Of a DNA stretch of 64,000 bases, positions 9,285-17,202 are shown in pieces. The translations under genes and the position numbers were made by a program. Position 1 is the first letter of the stretch, and each line of letters opens with the position of its first letter. Source of the DNA: Hyphomicrobiaceae bacterium (GTDB taxonomy: Bacteria > Pseudomonadota > Alphaproteobacteria > Rhizobiales > Hyphomicrobiaceae); the NCBI GenBank assembly GCA_022844275.1, contig JALHMB010000007.1, forward strand, positions 1 to 64,000. Reading direction: 5' to 3'. Below the pieces are notes generated by a model, which saw only the letters and a program-made list of their open reading frames with translations, had not been told where the DNA came from and made no database searches.

Positions 9285-10374
9285 CAACTCCTTGACCATC
9301 ATCGACCACGAGCCGCACGAGATCGCGCTGCCCGAGTCCATCGCCACGGCGGCGAAGGCCTACCGCAGCGAGTCGCGAGCGCGTAACACGCGCGCAGCCT
9401 ACGCCACAGCGCTCCGCCTCTTCGAGGACTGGTGCGATGCGAATGGCCATAGAGCGGAGCCGGCCACGCCAGCGACGCTGACGAAGTGGCTGACCGTACT
9501 CGCGCTTGGTGCCGACGGCCGCAAGCCACGCGCCCGCGGTACGATTAGCGTCTATCGCTCGGCTATCATCGTCACCACGCGGGCGAAGGGCTACGCGTTC
9601 GACGAGAAGGACGCCGAGCTGACTGAGACGTGGCGCGGTATTTCGCGCACGAAGGCGCGCACCGAGGTCAAACGCAAGGCAAAGCCGCTCATGGGTCGGG
9701 ATCTCCAGCGCTTGCTCGAGCAGCTCGACCCGATGAACCTGCTGGATGCACGCGACGGCGCACTGATCAGCCTCGGCTGGGCAGGAGCGCTGCGCAGGAG
9801 CGAGCTCGTCGGCTTAGATTGGGAGGTAGTCGGGGAAGGGACCGGCTGCCTTCGCATCGAGGAGCGCGAGGTTCAGCGGGGTGGCGAGCGCGTGACAGTG
9901 CGAGGTCTCGTGATCAATCTCGCGCAGTCGAAGGCGAGCCAAGAGGATGCAGTCGCGGTCGTAGTCCCGGGCGATGACATGCCAACGGCGATGGCCTGGG
10001 TAGAGAACTGGATCGCGCTGTCGAAGGTGCAGCCGGGACAGCCGATCTTCCGCTCGATCGCGCGCGTGAAGGGCGGGCGGCACCGCATCATCGACAAGCG
10101 CCTCGGTGGCAAGTCAGTCGCGAACGTGGTGCAGAAGCGCGTTTATCAGCTCGCGATCCATAGCGGGAAAAGCAAGGGGGAGGCCGAGGCTTTTGTGAAG
10201 CGCTACACGGCCCACGCGCTGCGCGCAGGCTTCATCACGAGCGCGACCGACAATAACGCCCAGCTTCCGCATCTGGCGCCTCACACGCGGCACAAGAGCT
10301 TAGAAACGCTGCAGGGCTACGTTCGGTCGAGCGAGCAGTGGGCAAAATCGCCGCTGAAGGGCATCGGCTTCTAG
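9277..10374 (+). CDS. Tyrosine site-specific recombinase (XerC/phage-integrase type)
   Basis: 365 residues. The N-terminal SAM-like DNA-binding domain (~25-130) is followed by the catalytic domain with the family residues: first Arg in ALRRSELVGLDW, HALRAG for the His-X-X-Arg box, and a final HTRHKSLETLQGY with His and the Tyr nucleophile. The protein looks intact. It is distinct from the P4-type integrase at the other end of the island, so it may serve another element or help excision. Confidence 0.88.
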   Translation: MTDNSLTIIDHEPHEIALPESIATAAKAYRSESRARNTRAAYATALRLFEDWCDANGHRAEPATPATLTKWLTVLALGADGRKPRARGTISVYRSAIIVTTRAKGYAFDEKDAELTETWRGISRTKARTEVKRKAKPLMGRDLQRLLEQLDPMNLLDARDGALISLGWAGALRRSELVGLDWEVVGEGTGCLRIEEREVQRGGERVTVRGLVINLAQSKASQEDAVAVVVPGDDMPTAMAWVENWIALSKVQPGQPIFRSIARVKGGRHRIIDKRLGGKSVANVVQKRVYQLAIHSGKSKGEAEAFVKRYTAHALRAGFITSATDNNAQLPHLAPHTRHKSLETLQGYVRSSEQWAKSPLKGIGF

Positions 10375-10418
10375 TGGTTCGGAACTTCCGCCTAGCGATC
10401 TGGCGGTTCTGCGCAGCG

Positions 10419-10844
10419 CTATTTCATGAATCCTAAGTTGATGCACATGTTCGCAATTGGGATGTTCGGGTTGTTTACTGCGCACGCTTGCACTAGGCCG
10501 GTATCGTCGACAAACCAGACGACAGGAAACTCAACCCTCGCAGGCGACCCTACAGGATATACTGTGCCAGTCCCGCCGACGACAGTGTCGGGCTTTAGCG
10601 TGAGACCAGGGGGAGCGTAGCGAATACAGGATGAGACGTTTGGCGCCTTTCTCTTAAAGGCAGCTAGGCAAAGATAAAGAATGTTACTTCTTCTATCTAC
10701 GATTATTGCCCTGTGGAATATCTCATTGAGCCCAGTCATAAATGCGGCTGATAGGGGGACGATCGCGTAGTTCGGTCCACCTTGCGCGAGTGCGCCGGAA
10801 GACGTCAAAAGCAATGCAATCAGACAAGCAGCAATGCGGTTCAT
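10419..10844 (-). CDS. Small secreted hypothetical protein
   Basis: 141 residues from ATG 10844, which has AGGAGG 11 bases upstream on the minus strand. A clear Sec signal peptide is present (MNRIAACLIALLLTSSGALA, cleavage before QGG). The mature part has four cysteines in two spaced pairs and no recognised domain. It is probably periplasmic. Confidence 0.65.
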   Translation of the reverse strand: MNRIAACLIALLLTSSGALAQGGPNYAIVPLSAAFMTGLNEIFHRAIIVDRRSNILYLCLAAFKRKAPNVSSCIRYAPPGLTLKPDTVVGGTGTVYPVGSPARVEFPVVWFVDDTGLVQACAVNNPNIPIANMCINLGFMK

Positions 10845-10954
10845 AAATCCAAATCCTCCTGAAAAAAGTGCTTTCACCGTAGAGGCTATCGCCTGACCGC
10901 ACCACGTCCCCTCCGCAATGTCGGTTAACACCGATAAAGGGAAGTGAAGACCCG

Positions 10955-11257
10955 CTATCGACGGGACTCTACCGCCGGATTGTGCAGATGGAAGTAGCCC
11001 GCCGGGAGACCGCACTTCGAGCAGACTAGTCGCATGGCTAGAACGATGACGGGCGTCTCCATTTGCACGCCCGTCCAGACAGCAACCTCTCGCGGCGTCA
11101 TTACCCCGCCCCTGTGCCAGCAGCTACGGCAGCAGGGCTCAAGCCCAAAGTGCTCTCGCTCCAAGAACGCAAGGGTGCAACCCTTCCAGCCGTCATCCGT
11201 CGGGAACTGATGCCAGAAGGCGCGCGTGCGCCGGCCCGCCGGATCGATGACCGCCAT
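10955..11257 (-). CDS. Small zinc-ribbon-like protein
   Basis: 100 residues from ATG 11257 (GAGGAG seven bases upstream). Two cysteine pairs, CCRSCWHRGG and CSKCGLPAG, are spaced like a zinc ribbon around a basic and hydrophobic linker; FHLHNP follows. The function is unknown, perhaps nucleic-acid binding. It diverges from the small genes at 11358, with a LexA-type box between them. Confidence 0.6.
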   Translation of the reverse strand: MAVIDPAGRRTRAFWHQFPTDDGWKGCTLAFLEREHFGLEPCCRSCWHRGGVMTPREVAVWTGVQMETPVIVLAMRLVCSKCGLPAGYFHLHNPAVESRR

Positions 11258-11307
11258 GGCTGCACTCCTCACGGACTGTGGCTCTGGAACTCTTGACGGG
11301 CGCCATT

Positions 11308-11322
11308 GTTCCCTCTTTGTTC
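11308..11322. promoter_or_regulatory. Candidate LexA box GTTC-N7-GTTC
   Basis: GTTC at 11308 and GTTC at 11319 separated by exactly seven bases (CCTCTTT), the alphaproteobacterial SOS operator. It lies between divergent genes (minus start 11257, plus start 11358). Confidence 0.6.
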
Positions 11323-11357
11323 CACGCACAATTATGGGAGTCAATGAGGGGCGAGGA

Positions 11358-11447
11358 ATGGTTCGGTTTCGCGACTACTATCCGCCGCCGTGGTTCTACG
11401 AAGAGCACCACGACCGCATCCTTGTGCGCGATGGCTATATGGCATGA
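11358..11447 (+). CDS. Tiny aromatic-rich peptide (29 aa)
   Basis: ATG 11358 follows a G/A-rich site (GGGGCGAGGA). The peptide starts MVRFRDYYPPPWFYEEHHD and is rich in Tyr, Pro, Trp and charged residues. Its stop overlaps the next start (ATGA at 11444-11447). It is short, so real expression is uncertain. Confidence 0.45.
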   Translation: MVRFRDYYPPPWFYEEHHDRILVRDGYMA

Positions 11448-11578
11448 AGCTGCTGACCATTCACTTCACGGACCTCGTGCATCCCGGCAAACGCGCCTCC
11501 AAATTCCCGCACCTCTCCAGGGCACAGGCGCGGTCGCTCGCGCTCGCCATCGTTGAGCTCGGCAACAAATCAACGTGA
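11444..11578 (+). CDS. Small hypothetical protein (44 aa)
   Basis: Starts at ATG 11444 in an ATGA overlap with the preceding peptide. It begins MKLLTIHFTDLVHPGKRASK and ends in an amphipathic helix. It is probably translated by coupling. No family is recognised. Confidence 0.5.
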   Translation: MKLLTIHFTDLVHPGKRASKFPHLSRAQARSLALAIVELGNKST

Positions 11579-12053
11579 CCGGCTACTTTCTGCCAGACCA
11601 ACATTTGTTAGCCGCGGTTCGCGTCGCTCGCATTATCCCTCGTCACCCGTGCCGCGCCCGCAGTACCCCGCTGGCAATGGCGCGGAGGGCGGGCGCGCTG
11701 TGGACGGGGGAAGCGCGTCCGTCCGGGCACTGCTGGAAGTTCAGGCTTGCCGTCGCAGCCGAACCTCGCCACGTTCGCAGCTACTCCATAAGGCAGACGA
11801 GCTTGCAGAGACGCGGCGCACACCCCCAGTGGCGTCGCGTTTTCTCTGGCTGCCGGCCGACGCACTCGCGCTGGCCCTCTCCGCCAGAGACCTAGCCGAG
11901 AAGATCATAGGGCTAGAGGGGAAGGACTCCCGAGACCGCGCCTTGCGCAATGACATGGTCAAGCGCGTAGGGAAGGCGCTGAAGCTGCTACGGCAACAAG
12001 GGGTGGCAGTCAGCAGAGGCCGGAATGGGGATTTGGCTTGGACGCTGGCCTAA
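11553..12053 (+). CDS. Hypothetical protein; only the C-terminal half looks constrained
   Basis: The frame runs for 166 residues from TTG 11553, but the first ~90 residues are low-complexity Arg/Ser/Pro. From about residue 93 (RFLWLPADALALALSARDLA) to the end the sequence looks like a real basic, helical domain. GTG 11829 is an alternative start without an obvious ribosome site. Function unknown. Confidence 0.4.
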   Translation: MSSATNQRDRLLSARPTFVSRGSRRSHYPSSPVPRPQYPAGNGAEGGRAVDGGSASVRALLEVQACRRSRTSPRSQLLHKADELAETRRTPPVASRFLWLPADALALALSARDLAEKIIGLEGKDSRDRALRNDMVKRVGKALKLLRQQGVAVSRGRNGDLAWTLA

Positions 12054-12430
12054 GAAATTGATTTGAGACTATCTGCGACCTCGACTCGCTGGCTTTTGGG
12101 GAGCGCCGTCGATGTTCGAACGAATGCCTCTAGCTGGCCCGCAAGCGCGGCATCAATCGTTCCGAGCTTCTTAGCCTTGAATAGCGTCAGCTGAGCAGCG
12201 TTGTATCGCAGGACGAGGGAACAACTCACCACGCTATTCCCCGTTGGCGATGGCGGAAGGCATTTTATTGTACCGTCAGGCATAACGAAATCAGCGGCGT
12301 ATCCCTGCCCAGAATTGAGAAACAGATACTTAGTAATGCCGACGGCATTGGCCGGGCAGACGCACAAATGGTACTTCTTCTTGCCAGCGACGGGAGAATT
12401 CATCTCAATTACGTCGCCGACGCTAAACAT
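12050..12430 (-). CDS. Putative toxin of a Panacea-type toxin-antitoxin pair (PemK/MazF-like fold suspected)
   Basis: 126 residues, starting in an ATGA overlap (12430) with the Panacea-domain gene upstream. The N-terminal pattern MFSVGDVIEMNSPVAGKKKY followed by HLCVCP resembles the beta-barrel start of PemK/MazF RNases (GDV..., then a strand of small hydrophobics). The middle contains VVSCSLVLRYN and a helical C terminus. Toxin assignment rests on the gene order and overlap plus this weak fold similarity. No catalytic residues can be claimed. Confidence 0.6.
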   Translation of the reverse strand: MFSVGDVIEMNSPVAGKKKYHLCVCPANAVGITKYLFLNSGQGYAADFVMPDGTIKCLPPSPTGNSVVSCSLVLRYNAAQLTLFKAKKLGTIDAALAGQLEAFVRTSTALPKSQRVEVADSLKSIS

Positions 12431-13020
12431 CAGGCAAACTTCGAGGCGTGTTCCAGATCTTCGGCTTGATCGTAATCTGGCGCTTCAAATAGAAGCCCGT
12501 AGCTCATGGGATACGCCTTCTTCGGCCCCTCATCTTCCCACGCATCCACATATGCTGGATCTTCGTGAGTTAGCTTCCTCAACTGTGAGAAGGTGAGGCT
12601 GGACACTACGGTTAGGCCGCTGTCCAGTGCATCCAAATCGGATTCCGATAGTTCGTCTAATTCGGATTTCATCGGCTTTGAGAACTCAAAGGCCTTTGCG
12701 TGCTGCTCCGACTTGGATTTCGTCCAAGGGGCCGACTTCAACCCGAACTCTTTCTTCATGTCTATTTTATCGCACAGTAGATTGTACGCAAACGTGGGTA
12801 CAGGCCCATGCGTCATAGCGAAGTAATTATCGAACGTCACGGGGCGTCCGTAGGAATTTAAGTGGCGCTTATCCGCTAAGAAAAGCGCCTTGACTATCAT
12901 GTACTGTGTAATGGGCAGCTTTTTCTTGCCGGCCTCTGCGATCAGATATAAAATAGCCTGCAAGATCCGCGTCTTATGCGGCTCCAGCTCAAAAATCGGC
13001 GCCTTATGTCTCACACTCAT
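12430..13020 (-). CDS. Panacea-domain (DUF4065) antitoxin-like protein
   Basis: About 196 residues. The Panacea/SocA signature is clear: MIVKALFLADKRHLNSYGRP, then FAMTHGPVPTFAYNLL. In this family the domain is a promiscuous antitoxin that neutralises the toxin encoded beside it. The start may be ATG 13020 (GGAGG eleven bases upstream), ATG 13029 or GTG 13071. The stop overlaps the 126-residue putative toxin by one base pair pattern (ATGA). A GTTC-N7-GTTC box lies about 135 bp upstream. Confidence 0.82.
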   Translation of the reverse strand: MSVRHKAPIFELEPHKTRILQAILYLIAEAGKKKLPITQYMIVKALFLADKRHLNSYGRPVTFDNYFAMTHGPVPTFAYNLLCDKIDMKKEFGLKSAPWTKSKSEQHAKAFEFSKPMKSELDELSESDLDALDSGLTVVSSLTFSQLRKLTHEDPAYVDAWEDEGPKKAYPMSYGLLFEAPDYDQAEDLEHASKFA

Positions 13021-13155
13021 CTTAGCCATCGCCTCCGCAAGGCTGATTCTGGCTATAGAATCAACACGCACTCAAGGCGCGCGGGTGACCCACCAGCGCG
13101 CCAATCCTCGATTTCCCTATCAATGTAGCTGATTTGACTCTTGACTTCAAGGTAT

Positions 13156-13170
13156 GTTCCAGATTCGTTC
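13156..13170. promoter_or_regulatory. Candidate LexA box upstream of the toxin-antitoxin operon
   Basis: GTTC at 13156 and GTTC at 13167 with exactly seven bases (CAGATTC) between. The nearest gene starting downstream on either strand is the Panacea antitoxin (minus). SOS control is inferred from the motif alone. Nothing else is recognised in 13072-13302. Confidence 0.55.
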
Positions 13171-13302
13171 CACACCCCGGTCTAACCTATCCGCGCCCGC
13201 TGCCAGTAGCCCTTCAGTCCCGGCTGACAGGTTGACCGAGCGCTAGGCCGACGATGCGCTTGGCGGTCGCGCGTAGAGAATGTTCCAGGCGATGGGAAAG
13301 AT

Positions 13303-13431
13303 TCAGGTGGGAGGATCCAGGTGGGCTTCGCTAGGTAAACGTACCACGTTGGTATCTCCGGCCAGGGCACCGGCCACCGCTACCGCGAAGCACAGCGCGA
13401 AGCAGGCCACTAATCGAAGAGCGGAAGCCAT
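13303..13431 (-). CDS. Possible small secreted protein (42 aa)
   Basis: ATG 13431 begins directly after the stop of the ligase pseudogene (TAG at 13434-13432). The N terminus MASALRLVACFALCFAVAVA is a good signal peptide ending in ALAG; only about 18 polar residues follow. GGAGAGG lies about eleven bases upstream. Coding status is uncertain because of the length. Confidence 0.4.
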   Translation of the reverse strand: MASALRLVACFALCFAVAVAGALAGDTNVVRLPSEAHLDPPT

Positions 13432-14402
13432 CTAGCCGTTGCCTCTCCATACAGCGTGCCGAAGCATACCTGCCGTCGTGATTGACCGATATTCGACATC
13501 TGCCTTCACGCGTGGCTGCACCCACAGCGCCTTGGGCGGCCTGCCTGGTATTGAAACCGAAGGGCGATCCACTTCGATCGCCTCGAGCCGCTGCCGCAGC
13601 TGAGCGCTCTGTTTCATGCTCCAGCCCGTGCCCACCTTGCCGACATAGACAAGGTCTCGAGCTTCCTTGCGTGCCAGATGCAGGGCGGCCACGAGACCAT
13701 TCCCTTCAGGCGTATAGCCGACCACCGTGAGCGTTTCGCGAGTTACGCACTTGACCTTTATCCAGTTCTCGGTGCGGCCCGATCGGTAATGCGCATCGGC
13801 GCGCTTCGAGATGATTCCTTCGAGCCCCATATCGCAGGCGTGCTCGAGCATTTTCTGCCCGTTGTCCTCCATGTGAACGGAGTAGAGGATCGGAGCTCTG
13901 ACGCCGCTGAGCAGTTCCTTGAGGATGCGCTTTCGCTCGACAAGCGGCGCCGATCGTAGATCAAATCCGTCGAGGTAGAGGAGGTCGAATAGATAGAGCA
14001 GCATGTCGGCGGATCGACCGCGTGGGCCCATGGCGATCTCGAGGGCATCGAAGTCACTGGCTCCTTTGACGTCCGGCACGATGACCTCACCATCGACGAC
14101 GAGATTGTTCGCGGGCAAATCCTCGAGCGCCGCCGCGAGCGACTTCATGCGACCGGTCCAGTTGTGCCCGTTGCGGGTGATCAGCGATGGGCGGCCTTCG
14201 ATAAGATGCCCCTGGACCCGATAGCCGTCGAACTGATCTCGTGGAGCCAGTCTTTGTCCTCCGGGACTAGGCTCCTGAGGGTGGCGAGCTGAGGCTTGAT
14301 GAAGCCCGGGAAAGGGGCCGGCTTCGCTCCCTGCAGCATCCGGGCATGAAAGCGTGCCGGCGAGCGATGCGTGGATGTGCGCTTGGCTGCCGCTTTGGGC
14401 AT
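13432..14402 (-). pseudogene. ligD: LigD-type ATP-dependent DNA ligase, frameshifted in the catalytic Lys codon
   Basis: A stand-alone ligase domain of the NHEJ LigD type. The first frame (from ATG 14402) reads ...GFIKPQLATLRSLVPEDKDW LHEI and then runs out of frame; the second frame resumes at FDGYRVQGHL and continues through the nucleotidyltransferase motifs (NLVVDGEVIVPD, LYLFDLLYLDG, EGIISKRAD, NWIKVKC) and the OB domain to 13432. The nucleophile motif should be EIKFDGYR. The bases read ATC-AG-TTC-GAC, so one A of the AAG lysine codon (14233-14234) is missing. Unless this is a sequencing error, the enzyme is dead. Confidence 0.88.
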
Positions 14403-14696
14403 TTATTGTGATGTGCCGCGGGGATTGGAGCCTTCGCGCCAGATGAAATAGCCTTGCGCATCCAAGCCCCGCAGAACAGGCTCCGGTGCAATGTGGACGG
14501 GCATGGCTTCGCGCACGCCGAGGGCAAACTTTCCCTCGCGTTGCCAAGTTAGCGCTCCACCGTCGCTCGGTAGGTTCGCCCCTTGCGGATCGCGGGTGAC
14601 GGCATAGATGGATGGATCACCGCGGCTAACAAAAAGGAACGCGGTCGTCGCGTCGTCCTCACCAGCCGATAGGACCGTACGGGCAGCGTCTTTCAT
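14403..14696 (-). CDS. Hypothetical protein upstream of ligD
   Basis: 97 residues, ending at the base before the ligase ATG, so the two form one transcription unit. It begins MKDAARTVLSAGEDDATTAF and has a compact alpha/beta look, without a recognised domain. Co-location with ligase and SRAP genes hints at a DNA-repair setting only. Confidence 0.6.
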   Translation of the reverse strand: MKDAARTVLSAGEDDATTAFLFVSRGDPSIYAVTRDPQGANLPSDGGALTWQREGKFALGVREAMPVHIAPEPVLRGLDAQGYFIWREGSNPRGTSQ

Positions 14697-14714
14697 GGCT
14701 GGCTCCCTGGGCAG

Positions 14715-14894
14715 CTAGCGCTTGCGATCGCCCTTGTCGCCCTGGCCGGGCTTAGCGACCGTCTTCGCCTTCTTGCGCCGATCCGCGGCTAGTGAGCGCC
14801 CGACATCGTCGCTCTCTTTAAATTGGCCCTTCGGGTCGCGGCGGACGTAGCGCTTGTCACCTTTAGGTACGATCAGCTCGCGTTTGACGGCCAT
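14715..14894 (-). CDS. Small basic protein (59 aa)
   Basis: ATG 14894 has AGGAGGAG just upstream on the minus strand. The protein is lysine/arginine-rich (MAVKRELIVPKGDKRYVRRD at the start; RRKKAKTVAKPGQGDKGDRK at the end) and looks like a nucleic-acid-binding small protein of a type frequent in alphaproteobacteria. Function unknown. Confidence 0.65.
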   Translation of the reverse strand: MAVKRELIVPKGDKRYVRRDPKGQFKESDDVGRSLAADRRKKAKTVAKPGQGDKGDRKR

Positions 14895-14907
14895 GGTCGG
14901 TCTCCTC

Positions 14908-15048
14908 CTAGTCGATGGCTAGGGCGAGTAGACCAACGATCGCGGCCACTGCGGCACCCAGCGCGATCACGATTTGCCGCGCAGTCCCGAATCTGAGCTT
15001 GCGCCGCTCGCGCGGGGTCGGTGATGGTGTGTGGTCGCCGATGGTCAT
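14908..15048 (-). CDS. Small single-span membrane protein (46 aa)
   Basis: ATG 15048 with AGGGAG upstream. A basic N-terminal half (TPRERRKLRFG) is followed by one hydrophobic span (IVIALGAAVAAIVGLLALAI). It diverges from the SRAP gene at 15123. Confidence 0.6.
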   Translation of the reverse strand: MTIGDHTPSPTPRERRKLRFGTARQIVIALGAAVAAIVGLLALAID

Positions 15049-15122
15049 CGTCTCCCTTGCTAGGTGACGAACGGGTAAGTGGCGGCGTTCGTTCCCTTTT
15101 CGAGCTGATGTAACCGAAAGCC

Positions 15123-15782
15123 ATGTGCAATCTCTACTCCCAGACCCGAGCAGTCGAAGCCGTCCGCCGGCTCTTTCGGGTCTCCTCGAACCGTGCTGTC
15201 GCGTTAGAGCCTAAGGACGCGATCTTCCCCGGCCACATGGCACCGGTGGTGCGGCGTGCTCAGGATGGCGAGCGGGAGCTTGTCGAACTCTCGTGGGGCT
15301 TCGTACTGCCCCAACCGGGCAAGGCACCACGCCGCGTCACCAACACCCGCGATGACAAGATGGATTCGCGCTTTTGGCGCGACAGCCTTGTCGAGAGGCG
15401 TTGCCTCGTGCCGGTGACGAGCTTCTGCGAGCCAAATGCCGACGTGAAGCCTGCGACGTGGAACTGGTTTGCCCTCGCCGACGAGGAAAGCCCCCGACCG
15501 TTATTCGCGTTCGCTGGGATCTGGCGAGTGTGGAATGGCCCGGTGAAAAAGGACGGGCCGCCGGTCGCGCTCGACGTGTTCTCCTTCATGACAACGACCC
15601 CGAATGCACTCGTTGAAACCGTCAATCACGAGCGGATGCCGGTGCTGCTGGCAGGTGAGGAGGCGCAGGCGCAGTGGATGGACGGCTCATATGCTGAGGC
15701 GAGAGCACTGCTTAGGCCCTATCCCCCGGAGAACATGCGGCTGGTGCAGACCGGGTACGAGAAGAAGGATCTCCTGGCATGA
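15123..15782 (+). CDS. yedK: SOS response-associated peptidase (SRAP, YedK/HMCES family)
   Basis: 219 residues. The catalytic set of the family is complete: Cys2 directly after the start Met (MCNLYS), Asn74 and Arg76 (VTNTRDD), Glu103 (SFCEPN) and His169 (VNHERMPVLL). SRAP proteins self-process to expose Cys2, which forms a stable thiazolidine crosslink with abasic sites in single-stranded DNA. The next gene overlaps by ATGA (15779). The 75-bp divergent promoter contains only a decayed GTTC box (GTTC at 15091), so LexA control here is doubtful. Confidence 0.95.
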   Translation: MCNLYSQTRAVEAVRRLFRVSSNRAVALEPKDAIFPGHMAPVVRRAQDGERELVELSWGFVLPQPGKAPRRVTNTRDDKMDSRFWRDSLVERRCLVPVTSFCEPNADVKPATWNWFALADEESPRPLFAFAGIWRVWNGPVKKDGPPVALDVFSFMTTTPNALVETVNHERMPVLLAGEEAQAQWMDGSYAEARALLRPYPPENMRLVQTGYEKKDLLA

Positions 15783-16117
15783 CCGATGACCGATCCGAAC
15801 GGCGCGCCGAGGCGGGCGAGTTTGTCATTCCCGGTGGCACGCAGTTCGTCATCGTCGATCTCCATCATGAGAATGGGAATGAGCGCGTGCTGGTCGAGCA
15901 TTTAGTCGACGGCAAGTTGATTCGTGCGTGGGTTTCGCGTGGTAGTCGCCCAACTTTTCGGGGTTCTACCCGAGGTGTCGTCCCCGATTTTGATGGCACT
16001 CCGAATTGCTCAATCACGAAGGAGAACCATCGTGCGCAAATCGCTGAAATGGGGAGTAGCAGTCGTAGGCGGGTTCTGCGCCTGCACCTCACTGAGCGCT
16101 TCGGCCTCGGCAGGTGA
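15779..16117 (+). CDS. Small VIPxGTQ-family protein, C terminus doubtful
   Basis: 112 residues, overlapping the SRAP stop by ATGA. Residues ~13-52 match the 61-residue protein at 17391: FVIPGGTQFVIVDL and VDGKLIRAWV here against IVIPDGTQLAVVGL and VDGRVMRAWV there. After RAWV the similarity stops in this frame, while the neighbouring frame reads VVVAQLFGVLP, which fits the paralogue's VPAAMFEKIL better. A one-base frameshift near 15935-15945 is therefore likely. The remainder overlaps the secreted protein gene at 16032. Function unknown. Confidence 0.5.
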   Translation: MTDDRSERRAEAGEFVIPGGTQFVIVDLHHENGNERVLVEHLVDGKLIRAWVSRGSRPTFRGSTRGVVPDFDGTPNCSITKENHRAQIAEMGSSSRRRVLRLHLTERFGLGR

Positions 16118-16337
16118 CTATTGCGGCACCCGATACTACGACGGTGCACGATACGCCCCTCGAGCTGACAGTTATCGGTTTTATCGGCCGGCCGGCCGCG
16201 TCGGGTACTATGGGGGAGACTATTACCGCCCGCGCGTTTTGGCTTGGCGCACATGGGGCGATCCTCGCTGGGGACCGCGTAGTGACTGGAGTTGGCAGCG
16301 TCAATGGCGCAGAGAATACGGCTGGTCGCGCTGGTAG
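16032..16337 (+). CDS. Secreted Tyr/Arg/Trp-rich small protein
   Basis: 101 residues from GTG 16032, with AGGAG at 16020-16024. A signal peptide (RKSLKWGVAVVGGFCACTSL, then SASASA) is followed by a mature chain very rich in Tyr, Arg, Gly and Trp (GTRYYDGARYAPRADSYRFY). Such short envelope proteins are common in rhizobia; the role is unknown. Confidence 0.6.
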   Translation: MRKSLKWGVAVVGGFCACTSLSASASAGDYCGTRYYDGARYAPRADSYRFYRPAGRVGYYGGDYYRPRVLAWRTWGDPRWGPRSDWSWQRQWRREYGWSRW

Positions 16338-16497
16338 ATGAAGGTATTGACGGTACGAGCGCAGAGGTCACCTGGAAAGAGGACGCGCCGATGAGCGTCC
16401 CTTTGCATTCCTAAGAGTGCTGTTCGGCGCAGCCCTTAGCAACTCCAACGCTATCTGAGCGTTGCCGGACTGCAGCTCAAGTCATCAGGAGAGCACC

Positions 16498-16995
16498 ATG
16501 GCAGACAAGGCATCATTCTCCGCAGATGAATGGCCCAAGATCGTAGGTAGCCCGATCCTGGCTGGCATGGCCGTGACGCTCGCCGATCCGAGCGGGCTCT
16601 GGGGCACCCTGAAAGAGGGAATGGCGAGCGCCTACGCCCTCATGGATGCCAAGAAGGATGCTGGCGCGGCCAGCCTCGTCAAAGCCATCGTAGCTGAGCT
16701 TGAAACCTCGGAAGGTCGGACCATGGCGCGCGAGGCCTTCAAGGCTCAGTTGACGGCCAAAACCCCAGCGGAACTAAAGGCGCAGGCCATAACGGCTTTG
16801 AGCTCTGTAGCTCAGCTTGTCGATGCCAAAGCCGGCTCCGACTCTCAGGCCTTCAAGATCTGGCTGAATGGGATTGCAGAGCGCGTCGCCACAGCATCGA
16901 AGGAAGGTGGCTTCCTCGGCTTTGGCGGGGTCGCAGTCAGTGATGCCGAGAAGGCGACCTTGGCAGAAGTGTCAGGTGCACTTCGAGTTACCTGA
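16498..16995 (+). CDS. Conserved helical hypothetical protein
   Basis: 165 residues from ATG 16498 (CAGGAGAG upstream). The sequence MADKASFSADEWPKIVGSPI begins an all-helical soluble protein with a conserved middle (LETSEGRTMAREAF) and end (EGGFLGFGGVAVSDAEKATL). Proteins of this pattern are known in alphaproteobacteria and cyanobacteria without assigned function. It is probably cytoplasmic. Confidence 0.75.
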   Translation: MADKASFSADEWPKIVGSPILAGMAVTLADPSGLWGTLKEGMASAYALMDAKKDAGAASLVKAIVAELETSEGRTMAREAFKAQLTAKTPAELKAQAITALSSVAQLVDAKAGSDSQAFKIWLNGIAERVATASKEGGFLGFGGVAVSDAEKATLAEVSGALRVT

Positions 16996-17013
16996 CAACC
17001 GAACGGGGCAATT

Positions 17014-17202
17014 TCAACGTAACGGCATCTCACTTACTTGCCGATCGCCAAGCGGTCGTTCGTTTTCCGGACCAGGCAGGCTGATGGTCGTGTAGCTAAT
17101 GAAACCGACGGTAGCCACAAGAAGGACGACGGAAATATAGAATGCCCAATCCCACCGCACTTGCTGCCGCTTGAGCGGTCGATCAAACTCCTGGATCGCC
17201 AT
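17014..17202 (-). CDS. Small single-span membrane protein (62 aa)
   Basis: ATG 17202 with GGAGG seven bases upstream. A charged N terminus (MAIQEFDRPLKRQQVRWDW) leads into one transmembrane segment (AFYISVVLLVATVGFISYTT), then a polar tail. No family is recognised. Confidence 0.6.
   Translation of the reverse strand: MAIQEFDRPLKRQQVRWDWAFYISVVLLVATVGFISYTTISLPGPENERPLGDRQVSEMPLR

Noticed and set aside
13072-13430. An extra gene between the Panacea operon and the ligase in other frames
   Set aside because: Apart from the 42-residue signal-peptide frame, the open frames lack ribosome sites and recognisable features.
15089-15105. LexA box in front of the SRAP gene
   Set aside because: GTTC is followed after seven bases by GAGC, two mismatches in the second half-site; too weak to call.
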